64,000 bases of DNA from Streptomyces nodosus (GTDB taxonomy: Bacteria > Actinomycetota > Actinomycetes > Streptomycetales > Streptomycetaceae). The notes beneath the pieces were generated by a model that saw only the letters and a list, made by a program, of their open reading frames with translations, was not told the DNA's origin and did not search any database. The translations under genes and the position numbers were made by a program. This document shows, piece by piece, positions 53,410 through 62,581 of this stretch (positions within the stretch are counted from its first letter, which is position 1; each line of letters opens with the position of its first letter). The DNA is taken from positions 62,001-126,000 of the forward strand of contig NZ_CP023747.1 of NCBI RefSeq assembly GCF_008704995.1. Reading direction: 5' to 3'.

Positions 53410-53775
53410 TCAGCAGTGGTCCGCGGTGACCGCCCGGTACGTCAAGCCGACTATGCCGCCGTCCTGGTAGTCAGTGTCGATCGGGGTGTCGCTGGCGCAG
53501 ACGAGCCACTGACGGGAGTACAACCCGATCCGCACGGTAAAGAGTGTGGCGCCGTCGCTGGGCGTGGTGTCGCGCAGGGTGCCGAAAACTCGGATGCGGC
53601 CGTCGTCCCAAGTGCACTGATTCATGCTGCCACTGAGCCCGGTCCCGGTCCCGTAAGCGAGTCGGCGGCACTCAGCCGCGTCGGTCTGCGCTGCCGCGGT
53701 GGTACTCGTGGCAGCAAGGGTGGCGGCGGAGAGGCATGCCGACGCGACCAGTGCAGTCATGTGAAAACGTCTCAT
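53410..53775 (-). CDS. small secreted protein
   Basis: A 121-aa protein. Its Sec signal peptide is MRRFHMTALVASACLSAATL, then AATSTTAAAQ, with cleavage near AAA-QT. The mature ~90 residues contain several Cys (ECRRL, NQCTWDD, LVCASD and terminal DHC) likely to pair as disulfides. No family is recognised. It lies near a lipoprotein and a large exported protein on the same strand. Confidence 0.75.
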   Translation of the reverse strand: MRRFHMTALVASACLSAATLAATSTTAAAQTDAAECRRLAYGTGTGLSGSMNQCTWDDGRIRVFGTLRDTTPSDGATLFTVRIGLYSRQWLVCASDTPIDTDYQDGGIVGLTYRAVTADHC

Positions 53776-53942
53776 TTTTCCTCCGTTGGTGCGGACAGCA
53801 ACCGTGCGGCTGTCGTTCGACTGCCGCGACAGGCTGGGCGAGAGTTGTGCGATTGAGGGAGGGGCACGGGCTGGGCTCCCGTGTCGTGCGGAGGGAGCCC
53901 AGCCGATCGGCCTGGCCGAACAGATGCGTCCTGCGAAAGCTC

Positions 53943-54512
53943 CTACTCGGCTACTTTGAGGTCGAGTTCGCAGTCCAGTGTCTGGATGTACGCCCGGCCA
54001 CCCTGCTCATATTCGAAGCGGCACTTACGCGCCGTCTCTTTCGGTGGTGCGGTGATTTTCATTTTGGCCAGGTAGAAGACGGTGCTTTCTTTCCCGGCTG
54101 GAACCTTGACAGGCTTTGCTGCGTAGTTCTTCAGCTTCGCAAATTCAGGCGTGTACGGCCCGCCTTCCTTGGCCAGAACCGGGAGACCTTCGGTTTCGTT
54201 CAGGTCGTACGCGCCGTACTCCAGGACCTTGATGCCGGAAGGAATGTGCTCGACAGCGGCCTTCGTTATCTCGATGGGTTTCGAGGAGGTGTTGTACGGC
54301 ACCGGGAGGGCGAAGTACCAGATCTCCCCCACACGGGTGTGCTCGTTGCCTACGGTGCCACTCGACTGGGCGCCGTCGGTCGCGAGGGCGCTTCCTGGTT
54401 CTGCCTGTACGGCCTCCTGCGCCGGCGAGCATCCGGCCAGCATGAAGGCGGCGAGGAAGGCAAGCGCCCTAGTACGAGTAGAAGACGCCGGGCTTGCCCG
54501 AAATCCTGTCAT
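53943..54512 (-). CDS. putative lipoprotein
   Basis: A 189-aa protein. Lipobox LAGC with Cys28 follows ALAFLAAFM, so processing by signal peptidase II is expected. The mature domain is beta-rich (GEIWYFALPVPYNTSSKPIE, VFYLAKMKITAPP) and contains two Cys (CRFEYEQ, DCELDLKV). The frame overlaps the end of the large exported protein by 44 bp, suggesting coupled translation. Confidence 0.8.
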   Translation of the reverse strand: MTGFRASPASSTRTRALAFLAAFMLAGCSPAQEAVQAEPGSALATDGAQSSGTVGNEHTRVGEIWYFALPVPYNTSSKPIEITKAAVEHIPSGIKVLEYGAYDLNETEGLPVLAKEGGPYTPEFAKLKNYAAKPVKVPAGKESTVFYLAKMKITAPPKETARKCRFEYEQGGRAYIQTLDCELDLKVAE

Positions 54513-56748
54513 TCTTTCCCCAGATGTCGTGCCGCGCGTTCTTCTTGTTACCAGCCGTTATTCGCTGCTTGTGGTCCCGGTCATACTGGGTGGATGCTCC
54601 CAGTTTGACGCCGAACGCGCTGACCGACCCGGACCATTTGGTGCTGCGGTTCTTGGAGATCTGGAAGTAGGATCCCGCTTCCACCCAGGCACGGTGCGTC
54701 TTGGGTGAGTTGCTGTAATTGACGCTGCCGTCCCTGTTGCTCACGTCCTTGCCAGATTTGCCGACGGCCCCGCCGAAAGGAACCTTGTACTTACCGCCCA
54801 TGATCTTGTAACGGTAGAACGTGTCACGCCCGTAGTTGCAGGTCCACTTCTCCCTGATCTTCGTGTACTCGATCGGAACCTTCCACTGCTTGGCGAAGTA
54901 AGGACCCTTGTTCGTATAGCCGCTGGCGTCGGACATGGCCGAACCGAGCGCCACGGAGCCTTCGATCGTCCATTTGGTTCCAGTCTTGACCGCGACCTCC
55001 ACGCTTGAGGACAGTTTGGAGTCGTAGTCCACGGTCGCCTTCGCATCCCAGTACGCGTGGCCCTCGGCGACGGTCGTGTACTTAATCTGGTTGCCGATGA
55101 TCTTCTCGCTGGTCTTGTCGCAACCACCGTCCATGGGCGTGACGGCCAGGGACTTGGTGTCAACGCCGTCGATGACGTAGGGATCCCCCTGCGGTCCCTG
55201 TGCTGTATCGCTCTGGTATTCAGGCAGCGGCTTGTCTCCGAGCAGGTCGACCGAGACCTCCTCATCCTTCGAGGCCCAGCTCAGGTTTGTCTGTGCGACG
55301 GTCGGCTGAGCCTGTTCCTTGCGCATGTCGTCAGTGACAGGACGCATCTTGGAGGGCTCACTGCCGTCTTCCGCAGCGGCTGCCACGAGCGCGCGGGCCG
55401 TCGCAGGAGCTGCCGCCGGAGCGGCGGTCACCATGTGAGTGCCGCGCATCATGTGACCTGAGGATGTCTTGCCGTTGACACTGGCCATGGCGTTGACGAT
55501 GCCTCCGTTGCCAGCGGCGGCCCTCTTCACAATTGCGGGCAGTATGGGCGGCAGGGGCACCGTCCAGGTGCCGTCCGGTGCCGTCACGGTGGTGCCCAGC
55601 GTGATCAACTGCACCTCGTCGTCGCTGCTGCCACTCGTGACGTCGAGGGCCTCGACCCTGACCGGCAGTCCTGCGGCAGGACTGCCGTCGCCCAGAACGA
55701 ACTCACCGGAGAACTGGGTGGGATCCTGAGGTGACGGGTCGGGAGACCCGTCGGTCACCGCTTTAGGTGGAGTCTCCGTCTCCGGAGGCACAGGTCTGAC
55801 AGAGGGCTTGATCTCAGGGGAGGGGCTCGCCAAGCAGGAGGCAATGTCGGCGTGAACATCACCGTATATACCGGCGCCCACGTCGGGATTGGCAACGCTC
55901 ATGATCGCCGCCCCGGTGTAGCTCGTGGCGATCCCCGTGTAGTCGGGGTTATCTCCCACCGTGTAGATGGTGCCCGGACCGGGGCTCCACCCGACCCTGG
56001 TCTTGATGTCGACGCCCGTGACAACAGTGGTGGATCCGTTGGGGAAAGGTGATCCAAATCCAATTTCGGAGTAGCGCCACGCCTTCACCTCGCCGTACCG
56101 GTCGACCACACCGCGCCTCAGCGTGTAGACGACCTGCCCCGCGGACCACACGTCATCGGCCTGTGCGATCGCGACGACGGCCGGATCGTTGCGGGGAACA
56201 GTCCTGACCTTCGTGATGTCCCCGGACCCGGATGACGGGTTGGCGACGGCGTAGACGTCCAGCACACCGTCCTGATGCAGAGCGAAGATCCGGTTGTCGC
56301 CAGTGGACCACATGCGCTCGTACGCATTCCAGTTGCCCCCGTAATCCCGGACAGGGGTCAGCATGCTTCCACCGGTGGCGGAGTTGTCCTTGTACGTTTT
56401 CAGTGCACCTTCAGGCGTTTTCACGTAGATGATGCCGCGACCGCCAGTGAAGAACTCGCTGTACGTCTCGAGAGGGGCCGTTTCCCCCGTGTCGAGGAGC
56501 GCACCGGCGGCGTTGCCTGTCAGGGGGTCCCAGTCCAGGTACTTCCGCAGCACGCCGCCTGATTCGCCGCTGACGTCATGGACATATGTCGGGATGCCAC
56601 TCCTGCACGCTTCGGCGGCCTGCGCCGTGGGTGCCGAGAAGGCGGTCGGCACGGCAATGCTACCGGCGAGGAGCGCCGTCATGCACACCATGTGCACGGT
56701 GATGCGACGGGAAGAGGATGGGGGCTTTGTTCGGTGGCGGCGATTCAC
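54469..56748 (-). CDS. large secreted protein with tachylectin-like propeller region
   Basis: 759 aa from the GTG at 56748. The signal peptide (ITVHMVCMTALLAGSIAVPT) ends near AQA-AE. Residues ~60-240 contain repeated blocks (GRGIIYVKTPEGALKTYKDN, WSTGDNRIFALHQDGVLDVY, IYTVGDNPDYTGI), the pattern of a tachylectin-2 type beta-propeller. A Pro-rich linker and an Ig/carboxypeptidase-like segment (GLPVRVEALDVTSGSSDDEV) follow. The C-terminal ~200 residues are Gly/Ser/Lys-rich beta (KWTIEGSVALGSAMSDASGY, FGVKLGASTQYDRDHKQRIT). It may be a secreted lectin-like or pore-forming-like protein; the function is unproven. Confidence 0.75.
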   Translation of the reverse strand: MNRRHRTKPPSSSRRITVHMVCMTALLAGSIAVPTAFSAPTAQAAEACRSGIPTYVHDVSGESGGVLRKYLDWDPLTGNAAGALLDTGETAPLETYSEFFTGGRGIIYVKTPEGALKTYKDNSATGGSMLTPVRDYGGNWNAYERMWSTGDNRIFALHQDGVLDVYAVANPSSGSGDITKVRTVPRNDPAVVAIAQADDVWSAGQVVYTLRRGVVDRYGEVKAWRYSEIGFGSPFPNGSTTVVTGVDIKTRVGWSPGPGTIYTVGDNPDYTGIATSYTGAAIMSVANPDVGAGIYGDVHADIASCLASPSPEIKPSVRPVPPETETPPKAVTDGSPDPSPQDPTQFSGEFVLGDGSPAAGLPVRVEALDVTSGSSDDEVQLITLGTTVTAPDGTWTVPLPPILPAIVKRAAAGNGGIVNAMASVNGKTSSGHMMRGTHMVTAAPAAAPATARALVAAAAEDGSEPSKMRPVTDDMRKEQAQPTVAQTNLSWASKDEEVSVDLLGDKPLPEYQSDTAQGPQGDPYVIDGVDTKSLAVTPMDGGCDKTSEKIIGNQIKYTTVAEGHAYWDAKATVDYDSKLSSSVEVAVKTGTKWTIEGSVALGSAMSDASGYTNKGPYFAKQWKVPIEYTKIREKWTCNYGRDTFYRYKIMGGKYKVPFGGAVGKSGKDVSNRDGSVNYSNSPKTHRAWVEAGSYFQISKNRSTKWSGSVSAFGVKLGASTQYDRDHKQRITAGNKKNARHDIWGKNDRISGKPGVFYSY

Positions 56749-57054
56749 TATCGTGGCCCTTCGGGTAAGTCGGTGCGGGCGCTGCCTACGACGCACACTG
56801 ACGGCCTGGAAACCAAGTGCGTCGGGTAGCGCCTGCACCCCCGGATCGGTTCCGGTGGCAGCAGGACAGTAACCCTGGGTTTGCCCTCCTGCTAGATCAT
56901 GCTGACCGCGCGGCCTAGAACCATCGAGATGGGCAGAGCGGACATATGACTCTATTGATCTAGCGACCGAGGGAAATTTGGGACTGATCCGTACCAACGG
57001 AAGCGCGCACCTCAAGCGGAATGACTGATACCTGCCTCATTGGAACCTCATATT

Positions 57055-57420
57055 CCGCTCAAAGCGGCGCAGGGTAACGGCTCCACCAGGGCCAGCAGCG
57101 CGGGCCTCAGACCCGGATCAAGGTCCACGGCCCTCTTCCGGCCGCCACCGGGCCTGCCGATCCGGCCCAGAGGCGCCTCGCCGGCTTCCAACTCGGCCAC
57201 GCCCTTGCGGACCGTCGTCTCACTGACCTGGGCCGCCCGCGCGACCGCCCGGACACTGCCGTGCCCCAGGACCCGGCTTCGGCCCCATCGCCAGACGCCG
57301 CTGCCGCTCGTCCAGATGCGGCAAAGCGAGTTGGCCACGAACCGCATCGGAGACGCCCGTATCACAACAACGAGCCGCATCACGCGAAGCAACACCTTGA
57401 TTCTCTGCGAGCCCATAGGC
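57055..57420 (-). pseudogene. ISAzo13-family transposase, N-terminal fragment
   Basis: Joined frames read LPHLDERQRRLAMG, GHGSVRAVARAAQVSETTVR, then KGVAELEAGEAPLGRIGRPG and GGRKRAVDLDPGLRPALLAL, ending VEP. This is the HTH region of ISAzo13 transposases. It has one frameshift and no catalytic domain. It lies 3' of the tnsC-like gene, in the space where one end of the candidate transposon would be expected. Confidence 0.65.
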
Positions 57421-57575
57421 ATGGCGAGCACGAAAGAAGATCATTACTCTGCGTGAGTCCTCTCATGCGACGAGTTGACTTCACCGGAGCGTGAGCTATA
57501 AGGACGCGTTTCCCAGGGACGCCGCGTGGACCTGCGCACGGGCGGGCCTGCTCCAGCCGGGCGCCGCTGGTGCGG

Positions 57576-58388
57576 TCATCCGCGTTGTGGGGTGTGGCGA
57601 GTGGTGGGGTCGATGCGGCTGAGTGCCCAGCGGATGAGGTCCTTGCTGAGGGTGAGGTTGGGGTTGTCCTCAAGGGCGTCGTGGAGGAGGAGGGTGATTC
57701 TTGCCCAGTTCCGGAACGATCCGTGTCCCGCCATGTCGTCGGTGTACAGGATCAGTTCGGGCTGTGCACCGGACCAGATCCGCTGGTAGGCGGGGATGAT
57801 GGATTCGACTTCGGTGGGGGTGAGGGGGCTGAACTGGTACCAGTCGAGGATTCGGGAGTGCAGGGCGGGGTTGTTGAGGATCTTCTGCCGGGCGTTGCCG
57901 CTGCCGACGAGGACGATGGCGGCTCGGCGCGCGTCGTCGCCCCACAGGGTGCGGAAGTACTCCAGGGCCTTGGTCCCGAGTCCTTGTACTTCGTCGATGA
58001 GCAGGACGCGTGGGTCTGCTTCGAGTGCGTCTTGGATCTGCTGGTCGCAGGGGCCGACGGACTGCGGGGGTTGTCCTGGCAGGTCGAGGTGGCGCCAGAG
58101 CTGGGTTCGGATTTCGTTCATGTTGGCGCCGTTGTTGTAGCGCAGTCGCACGGTGGTTTCGGGGGCGTGCCGGCGCAGGACGTTGTGGACGGCGAAGGTT
58201 TTGCCGAGGCCGACGTGTCCATGGATGCAGACGATGGCGTTGTGCTTGATGGCCTTGAGGATGCGGGTTTTGGTTTCGGCTATGGCTTTGGTGGCCATGG
58301 CGTTGGCTCCGGTGAGGCCCAGGTAGTGGTCCTGGCTGGGTGGCGGGAGCTGGCTGGGGCGGGGCACGGTGGTGGGGGTGGTGCTCAC
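57576..58388 (-). CDS. TnsC/TniB/MuB-like AAA+ ATPase, last gene of the Cascade operon
   Basis: A 270-aa protein. Walker A is GHVGLGKT (57-64), Walker B VLLIDEVQGLG (128-138), and sensor 1 VGSGNARQ (161-168). Its size and TKTRILKAIKHNAIVCIHGH fit the MuB/TniB/TnsC family, which forms filaments on target DNA and recruits the transposase. The GTG start overlaps the transposase stop by 4 bp. In CRISPR-associated transposons this protein links the target-bound Cascade/TniQ complex to TnsB. Confidence 0.9.
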   Translation of the reverse strand: MSTTPTTVPRPSQLPPPSQDHYLGLTGANAMATKAIAETKTRILKAIKHNAIVCIHGHVGLGKTFAVHNVLRRHAPETTVRLRYNNGANMNEIRTQLWRHLDLPGQPPQSVGPCDQQIQDALEADPRVLLIDEVQGLGTKALEYFRTLWGDDARRAAIVLVGSGNARQKILNNPALHSRILDWYQFSPLTPTEVESIIPAYQRIWSGAQPELILYTDDMAGHGSFRNWARITLLLHDALEDNPNLTLSKDLIRWALSRIDPTTRHTPQRG

Positions 58389-59944
58389 GGCTGGTCCTTG
58401 GGGTGTGTGGCGGGGTGGGGTGGCGGCGCGGTATTGGGGTCGAGGGGCTGGGTCAGTCCGGCGTCGGGTTCGGGCAGTTGGATGAGGTCGGGCAGGGCTT
58501 CTGCGGTCGGGTCGAAGCCGTCGAGGGTGCGCAGGTGCTCGAGGGCTTCTTCCTCGGGCATCGCGTCCAGGGGTACGGGCGGTGCAGGGCGGGTTGCGGC
58601 TGCGAAGCGTTCGTTGCGATTCTTCTCGGCCTTCTGTAGCCGGGCGCGCAGGCGGTCGGCTTCGCGGCGCCGGGCTTGTTTGAGGCTGAGAGTTTGTGCC
58701 CGGGTGGCTTGTCCGGCCATGACGGCGGGGCCGAGGTGGCGGCCGGTGTGCGGGTCGTAGAGCTCGACGCGGTGATTGTGGTGTGGGAGGTAGCGCAGGT
58801 GTACTTTCTCGCCGACGCGGCCGTGCATCCAGTCGGCGATGTAGTTGCGCTTGCGCCAGCGGACGCCGCAGTTGTTGATGGTCAGGGGCGTGCCGTGGCG
58901 TTCGAGGGTGTACGTGTGGAGGTCGTCGGCGGTGACGGTGTCGATGAGCGCGGGGTCGGCGTCCCAGGCTTGGCGGGGAGTTTGGCCTCCCAGGCTCTTG
59001 GGGGTGTTCTCGTAGTTCCAGTGGTGGACCCAGGTGAGGACCTGGTCGACGAACGCTTCGAAGTGGAGCAGCGGCTGGTTAGGGTCGACGGGTTTGCCTC
59101 CGCGGAGGGTGGGGGCGTGGGTGTAGCCGGGCATGCCGGCGAAGAGGGTTATTTTGATGGCTCCGTTGACTGCTTCGACGTTGCCTTTGCCTTCGGGGGT
59201 GAAGGGGGGCAGGGCGATGATTTCGGTTCCCAGGACGCCGAGTGCTTGGGTGACCGTGGTGCACAGGAATTCTTTGCCGCCGTCGACGCGCACGTACATG
59301 GGGATGCCGCCGAACGGCCCGTGGTGTTCGTCGATCAGGATGGCGTCACGGATGGCGACGAGGACTCCTTCGCGGCTGGGGCGTTGGGGGCTGATGGCGA
59401 GGCCGCAGATGGCTGAGGTGGCGCAGTCGACGAAGAAGGTGATCCATGGTTTGCGGATGTGGCCTTCGATGCGGACTTTGACGCTGGCTTCGACGTGGTC
59501 GGTTTCCCAGGCGTAGTTGCGGTGGTGGCGTTCGCGTTCACCGGCCACGTCGTAGCGTCGGCGGGCTTTTTCACCGGCTCGGAGGCCGGCCCGCATGCCG
59601 GGTGTGAGGGCTCTGTTGGTGGCGCGGTGGAAGGTGGGCAGGGACGGGACGGGGTGGCCTTCGGCGCGTAGTTCTTTCCAGGCGGCGGTGGCGTTGCCGC
59701 GCCAGCGGGTCACGGCGTCGAGCATGTGCGGGGTGAGGACGAAGCTGGTGCGGCCTTGGGGTTGGTAGGTGCCGTTGTTGGCTCGGGCGTTGGCCAGCCA
59801 GCGGTCGACGGTGCGGGGGTCGACGCCGAAGGCGTCGGCGACGCCGATGATTCGGGTGCGGGTGAGCTGTTCTGACTGCTCGAGGGTGTAGAGCCGGTGG
59901 ATGGCGGCAGCGCGCAGGGCGTTGTGATCGGGCGGGTGTTGCAT
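58385..59944 (-). CDS. TnsB/TniA/Mu-type DDE transposase
   Basis: A 519-aa protein from the ATG at 59944, 26 bp after the cas6e stop. N-terminal HTH regions (TRTRIIGVADAFGVDPRTVD, RWL) precede the rve integrase core. Catalytic residues are D149 (WETDHVEASV), D221 (VRVDGGKEFL) and E257 (KGNVEAVNGA), a DD-35-E spacing. A Mu-transposase C-terminal beta-barrel (GVRWRKRNYIADWMHGRVGE) and a basic/acidic tail that could bind the ATPase follow. No TnsA-like endonuclease is adjacent, so transposition by a Mu/Tn5053-like replicative route is likely. Confidence 0.92.
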   Translation of the reverse strand: MQHPPDHNALRAAAIHRLYTLEQSEQLTRTRIIGVADAFGVDPRTVDRWLANARANNGTYQPQGRTSFVLTPHMLDAVTRWRGNATAAWKELRAEGHPVPSLPTFHRATNRALTPGMRAGLRAGEKARRRYDVAGERERHHRNYAWETDHVEASVKVRIEGHIRKPWITFFVDCATSAICGLAISPQRPSREGVLVAIRDAILIDEHHGPFGGIPMYVRVDGGKEFLCTTVTQALGVLGTEIIALPPFTPEGKGNVEAVNGAIKITLFAGMPGYTHAPTLRGGKPVDPNQPLLHFEAFVDQVLTWVHHWNYENTPKSLGGQTPRQAWDADPALIDTVTADDLHTYTLERHGTPLTINNCGVRWRKRNYIADWMHGRVGEKVHLRYLPHHNHRVELYDPHTGRHLGPAVMAGQATRAQTLSLKQARRREADRLRARLQKAEKNRNERFAAATRPAPPVPLDAMPEEEALEHLRTLDGFDPTAEALPDLIQLPEPDAGLTQPLDPNTAPPPHPATHPKDQP

Positions 59945-59970
59945 CAGGGGCTGTGCTTTCTGGTCGGGGG

Positions 59971-60615
59971 TCAGGCGGGGGCGAGTGAGAGAAGGCCGGC
60001 TCCGTAGCTTTTTGCCCTGCCGATGCCGTTCTTCAGGGCGTGGGTGAGGTGGGTGGTGTCGGTGATGCGGGCGAGGCCGTCGAACTGGGTCAGCGTGAAG
60101 TAGGGGGCGGAGCGTGCGAGGTGGGTGCGGGGAAAGGGACGGGGGAGGGAGGAGACGGTGACGGGTTCGAGTCCGGCGGCCGTGGCGCGGCGCTGCCACC
60201 AGGCGATGGCGTCGTCGCCGGTGAGGTGGGTGATCTTGCCGCGGCGTTTCCCGGTGACGGGGTGGCGGGTGGGGTTGCCTGCGGAGCGTGCGACGGTGGG
60301 GGCGGCGGTGATGCGGTAGCGCATGGTGCGCCCGGGGGTGAGGGCGTTCAGCAGTGGGGTGAGGTCGATGGTGCGGGCTGTGCCGTAGTGGGTGGGAAGG
60401 GCGGCGAGGTCGGGTGTGTGGGCCGTCTGTACGAGGAGGGCGGTGTCGGGTCCGGGTTCGGTGCGGAACAGCAGGCCGGCGGTGGCCCGGGGGGTGGGGC
60501 CGATGTGGTCGGGGACCAGGCGCATGAGGGTCTTGTGGAGGCTGTCGACGTCGGCGAGGTCGGCTCTGACTGCTGTGTGATGGGGGTCGGGGACGATGCG
60601 AGTGAGGCTGGTCAT
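59971..60615 (-). CDS. cas6e: Cas6e (CasE/Cse3), type I-E crRNA endoribonuclease
   Basis: A 214-aa protein. Hallmarks are LTRIVPDPHHTAVRADLADV, DSLHKTLMRLVPD with candidate catalytic His27, PRATAGLLFRTEPGPDTALL, MRYRITAAPTVARS, DDAIAWWQRRATAAGLEP, and the C-terminal G-rich loop GIGRAKSYGAGLLSLAPA. It cuts pre-crRNA repeats and stays on the 3' hairpin. Its ATG overlaps the cas5e stop (ATGA). The next gene downstream is the transposase, not cas1. Confidence 0.96.
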   Translation of the reverse strand: MTSLTRIVPDPHHTAVRADLADVDSLHKTLMRLVPDHIGPTPRATAGLLFRTEPGPDTALLVQTAHTPDLAALPTHYGTARTIDLTPLLNALTPGRTMRYRITAAPTVARSAGNPTRHPVTGKRRGKITHLTGDDAIAWWQRRATAAGLEPVTVSSLPRPFPRTHLARSAPYFTLTQFDGLARITDTTHLTHALKNGIGRAKSYGAGLLSLAPA

Positions 60616-61421
60616 GCGGGTTCTCCGTGCATGTACGTGGTGAGGGCGTGGATGGGTCGGGGGCCTGCGTAGAGGTGGGCGGGCAGGGGTTCGGTGGTCA
60701 TCCACAGGGGGCGTGGTAGGTGGCGTCGGGCGTGGCGGGTGAGGTTGGTGGGTTCGCTGGTGCTTTCCCGGTCGGGTGGGGTGGTGGGGTCGGTGTCGGG
60801 GGGTGGGTGTTCCCAGACGAAGGTGGTGGGCAGGTGTGTGTCGGTGGGGCCGGGGGGCCGGTCGCGGGTGAGGGGGGTGCGGGTGAGGAGTTCCTGGACG
60901 GGGTCGGGGCTGTCTGGGTTGAGGACGAGGGGTTCGTCGGGCAGGCAGGCGCGGCGGCCGAGGAACAGGCCGAAGCGGGGCCGTTCGAGGGTTTCGGCGA
61001 TGTGCCTGGTGAGGGGGGCGGGTCCGGTGACGGCGAGGGTGAAGACGGCGTCGGTGAGGTAGTCGCGGTGGGAGACGAGGGTGGAGGCGGAGGGCTTTCG
61101 CCGGGTGCCGTCGCCGGTGCGGAGGCTCTGCTCGCGGGGGCGGCCGCCGCCGACGGTGTGGAAGTCGCGGTAGAGGGTGCCGGGCTGGTCAATGCGGATG
61201 GTGATGGTCAGGTCGCGGTGGCTCGGGGCGGTGGTGTCGCCCGGTGCCTTCAGGTGGGGGTAGGGGTCGAGGGCGTGTTCGCGGGGGCGGCCCTGGGCGG
61301 CGGCGAACATGCCGATGAGTGAGGAGCGGGTGGGGAAGGCGCAGGTGTCGCGGTAGTGGAAGACGCCGCGTTCGCCGGAGGACTGCAGCAGGCCTGCCAG
61401 GCGCAGGATGAGGCCGGTCAC
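60612..61421 (-). CDS. cas5e: Cas5e (CasD), type I-E Cascade subunit
   Basis: 269 aa from the GTG at 61421, overlapping the cas7e stop (GTGA). The N-terminus LILRLAGLLQSSGERGVFHY, RDTCAFPTRSSLIGMFAAAQ is the characteristic Cas5 RAMP start (QSWG-like loop plus PTKSGV-I-G-like helix). VSHRDYLTDAVFTLAV and FGLFLGRRACLPDEPLVL are conserved in Cas5e. It caps the crRNA 5' handle in Cascade. Confidence 0.95.
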   Translation of the reverse strand: MTGLILRLAGLLQSSGERGVFHYRDTCAFPTRSSLIGMFAAAQGRPREHALDPYPHLKAPGDTTAPSHRDLTITIRIDQPGTLYRDFHTVGGGRPREQSLRTGDGTRRKPSASTLVSHRDYLTDAVFTLAVTGPAPLTRHIAETLERPRFGLFLGRRACLPDEPLVLNPDSPDPVQELLTRTPLTRDRPPGPTDTHLPTTFVWEHPPPDTDPTTPPDRESTSEPTNLTRHARRHLPRPLWMTTEPLPAHLYAGPRPIHALTTYMHGEPA

Positions 61422-62581
61422 GGCCGGCCCGCGGGGGTGAGGTCGGCGGTCGCGGCGGCGGCGCAGGCGGCGGCGAGGTCGTCGAAGGACGCATGGTGGG
61501 CACCGAGGTTTTTGATGGGCTTGGCGGAGGTGCCGGTGTGTCCGTGGGCGACGAGGTGGCGGGTGCCGAGCAGGCGGCTGATGGTGGCGGCGTAGTCGGC
61601 GAGCGCCTGGCGGGCGGGGGCGGTGTAGCCGCCCTGGGGGGCAGCGGTGACGGGCTGTTCGAAGGCGGCGCCGTAGGAGACGGAGCGGCGGTCGCGGACG
61701 GCGTAGTGGACGACGTCGGGCACGGTGTGGGGTGCGGTGGAGGTCTTCTTGCCTCCGGGCATGCTCAGGATGAAGTGCTGGACGAAGAGTTCGACGAGAG
61801 CGTTGACCGTGTCGGCGGTGGCGGCGGGTCCGAGGTTGTGGTGGAGGTCGGTGATGTTGATGGTCGCGAAACGGTAGAAGAGGCTGGTGGTCAGGAACGC
61901 GGTCTGGAGGTGGGCGCTGCCGAAGTCCCCGTCTTGGGGCAGATCCTCTACTGCGGTGAAGAAGTCCGGCTGCGGGTCGCTTTGGTGCGCGGAGAAGGCG
62001 GGGGCCATCTGCACGGCTGCTTCGACGTGGCCGGCGGGCAGTTCGGCGAGCATCCGTCCGAACAGGTTGATGCTTGCGGTGCGGCGGGTCAGGTGGGCGG
62101 CCAGGTCTTTGGTGGGCAGGACTGGTGCGATCTTCTTCTTTGGGGTGTGGGCGGCGAGTGCTTCTTCGAGTTCGGTGCGGTGCTTTTCGCATAGGGCGAC
62201 GAGGTCGTCGATGACGTCCGTCGGGAGGTAGAGCATGGCCTGGGTGCGGTAGCCCTCCTGGTCGTTGTGCTGCAGGCCGTCCTTCTTGGCCGAGTGGACG
62301 ATCTGGGCCGAGGCGAACGTGGCGAGTTCCTCGGGCCACTGGGCTTCCTGCAGTTTCCGGGCGACGAGGGGCGGCACCATGCGGGTGCGGGCGGCGTGCT
62401 CGCCCAGGTCCTGCTCGACGTTGAGGCGGATGGGGCGCTTCCACGCCTGGGGCGAGACGAAGGCCCGGGTCGTGTTCCCGAAGGAGATGGTCTTGGGGTC
62501 GTTGTCCGCGTCGCGGTTGAGGTTCGCCGCGGTCACGGGCTGGAGGACGTGCAGGTCGAGGAAGCGTGCTGGGGTGTACAT
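61418..62581 (-). CDS. cas7e: Cas7e (CasC/Cse4), type I-E Cascade backbone
   Basis: A 387-aa protein (ATG 62581). LDLHVLQPVTAANLNRDADN, DPKTISFGNTTRAFVSPQAW and KRPIRLNVEQDLGEHAARTR form the Cas7e N-terminal motif. RTASINLFGRMLAELP and SVSYGAAFEQPVTAAPQGGY follow. Six copies normally coat the crRNA. A 212-bp non-coding gap separates it from cse2, the only sizeable gap in the operon. Confidence 0.95.
   Translation of the reverse strand: MYTPARFLDLHVLQPVTAANLNRDADNDPKTISFGNTTRAFVSPQAWKRPIRLNVEQDLGEHAARTRMVPPLVARKLQEAQWPEELATFASAQIVHSAKKDGLQHNDQEGYRTQAMLYLPTDVIDDLVALCEKHRTELEEALAAHTPKKKIAPVLPTKDLAAHLTRRTASINLFGRMLAELPAGHVEAAVQMAPAFSAHQSDPQPDFFTAVEDLPQDGDFGSAHLQTAFLTTSLFYRFATINITDLHHNLGPAATADTVNALVELFVQHFILSMPGGKKTSTAPHTVPDVVHYAVRDRRSVSYGAAFEQPVTAAPQGGYTAPARQALADYAATISRLLGTRHLVAHGHTGTSAKPIKNLGAHHASFDDLAAACAAAATADLTPAGRP

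Noticed and set aside
57430..57575. Transposon end or single CRISPR repeat downstream of tnsC
   Set aside because: Short GC palindromic patches exist but nothing repeated or matching a known end; not enough to call.
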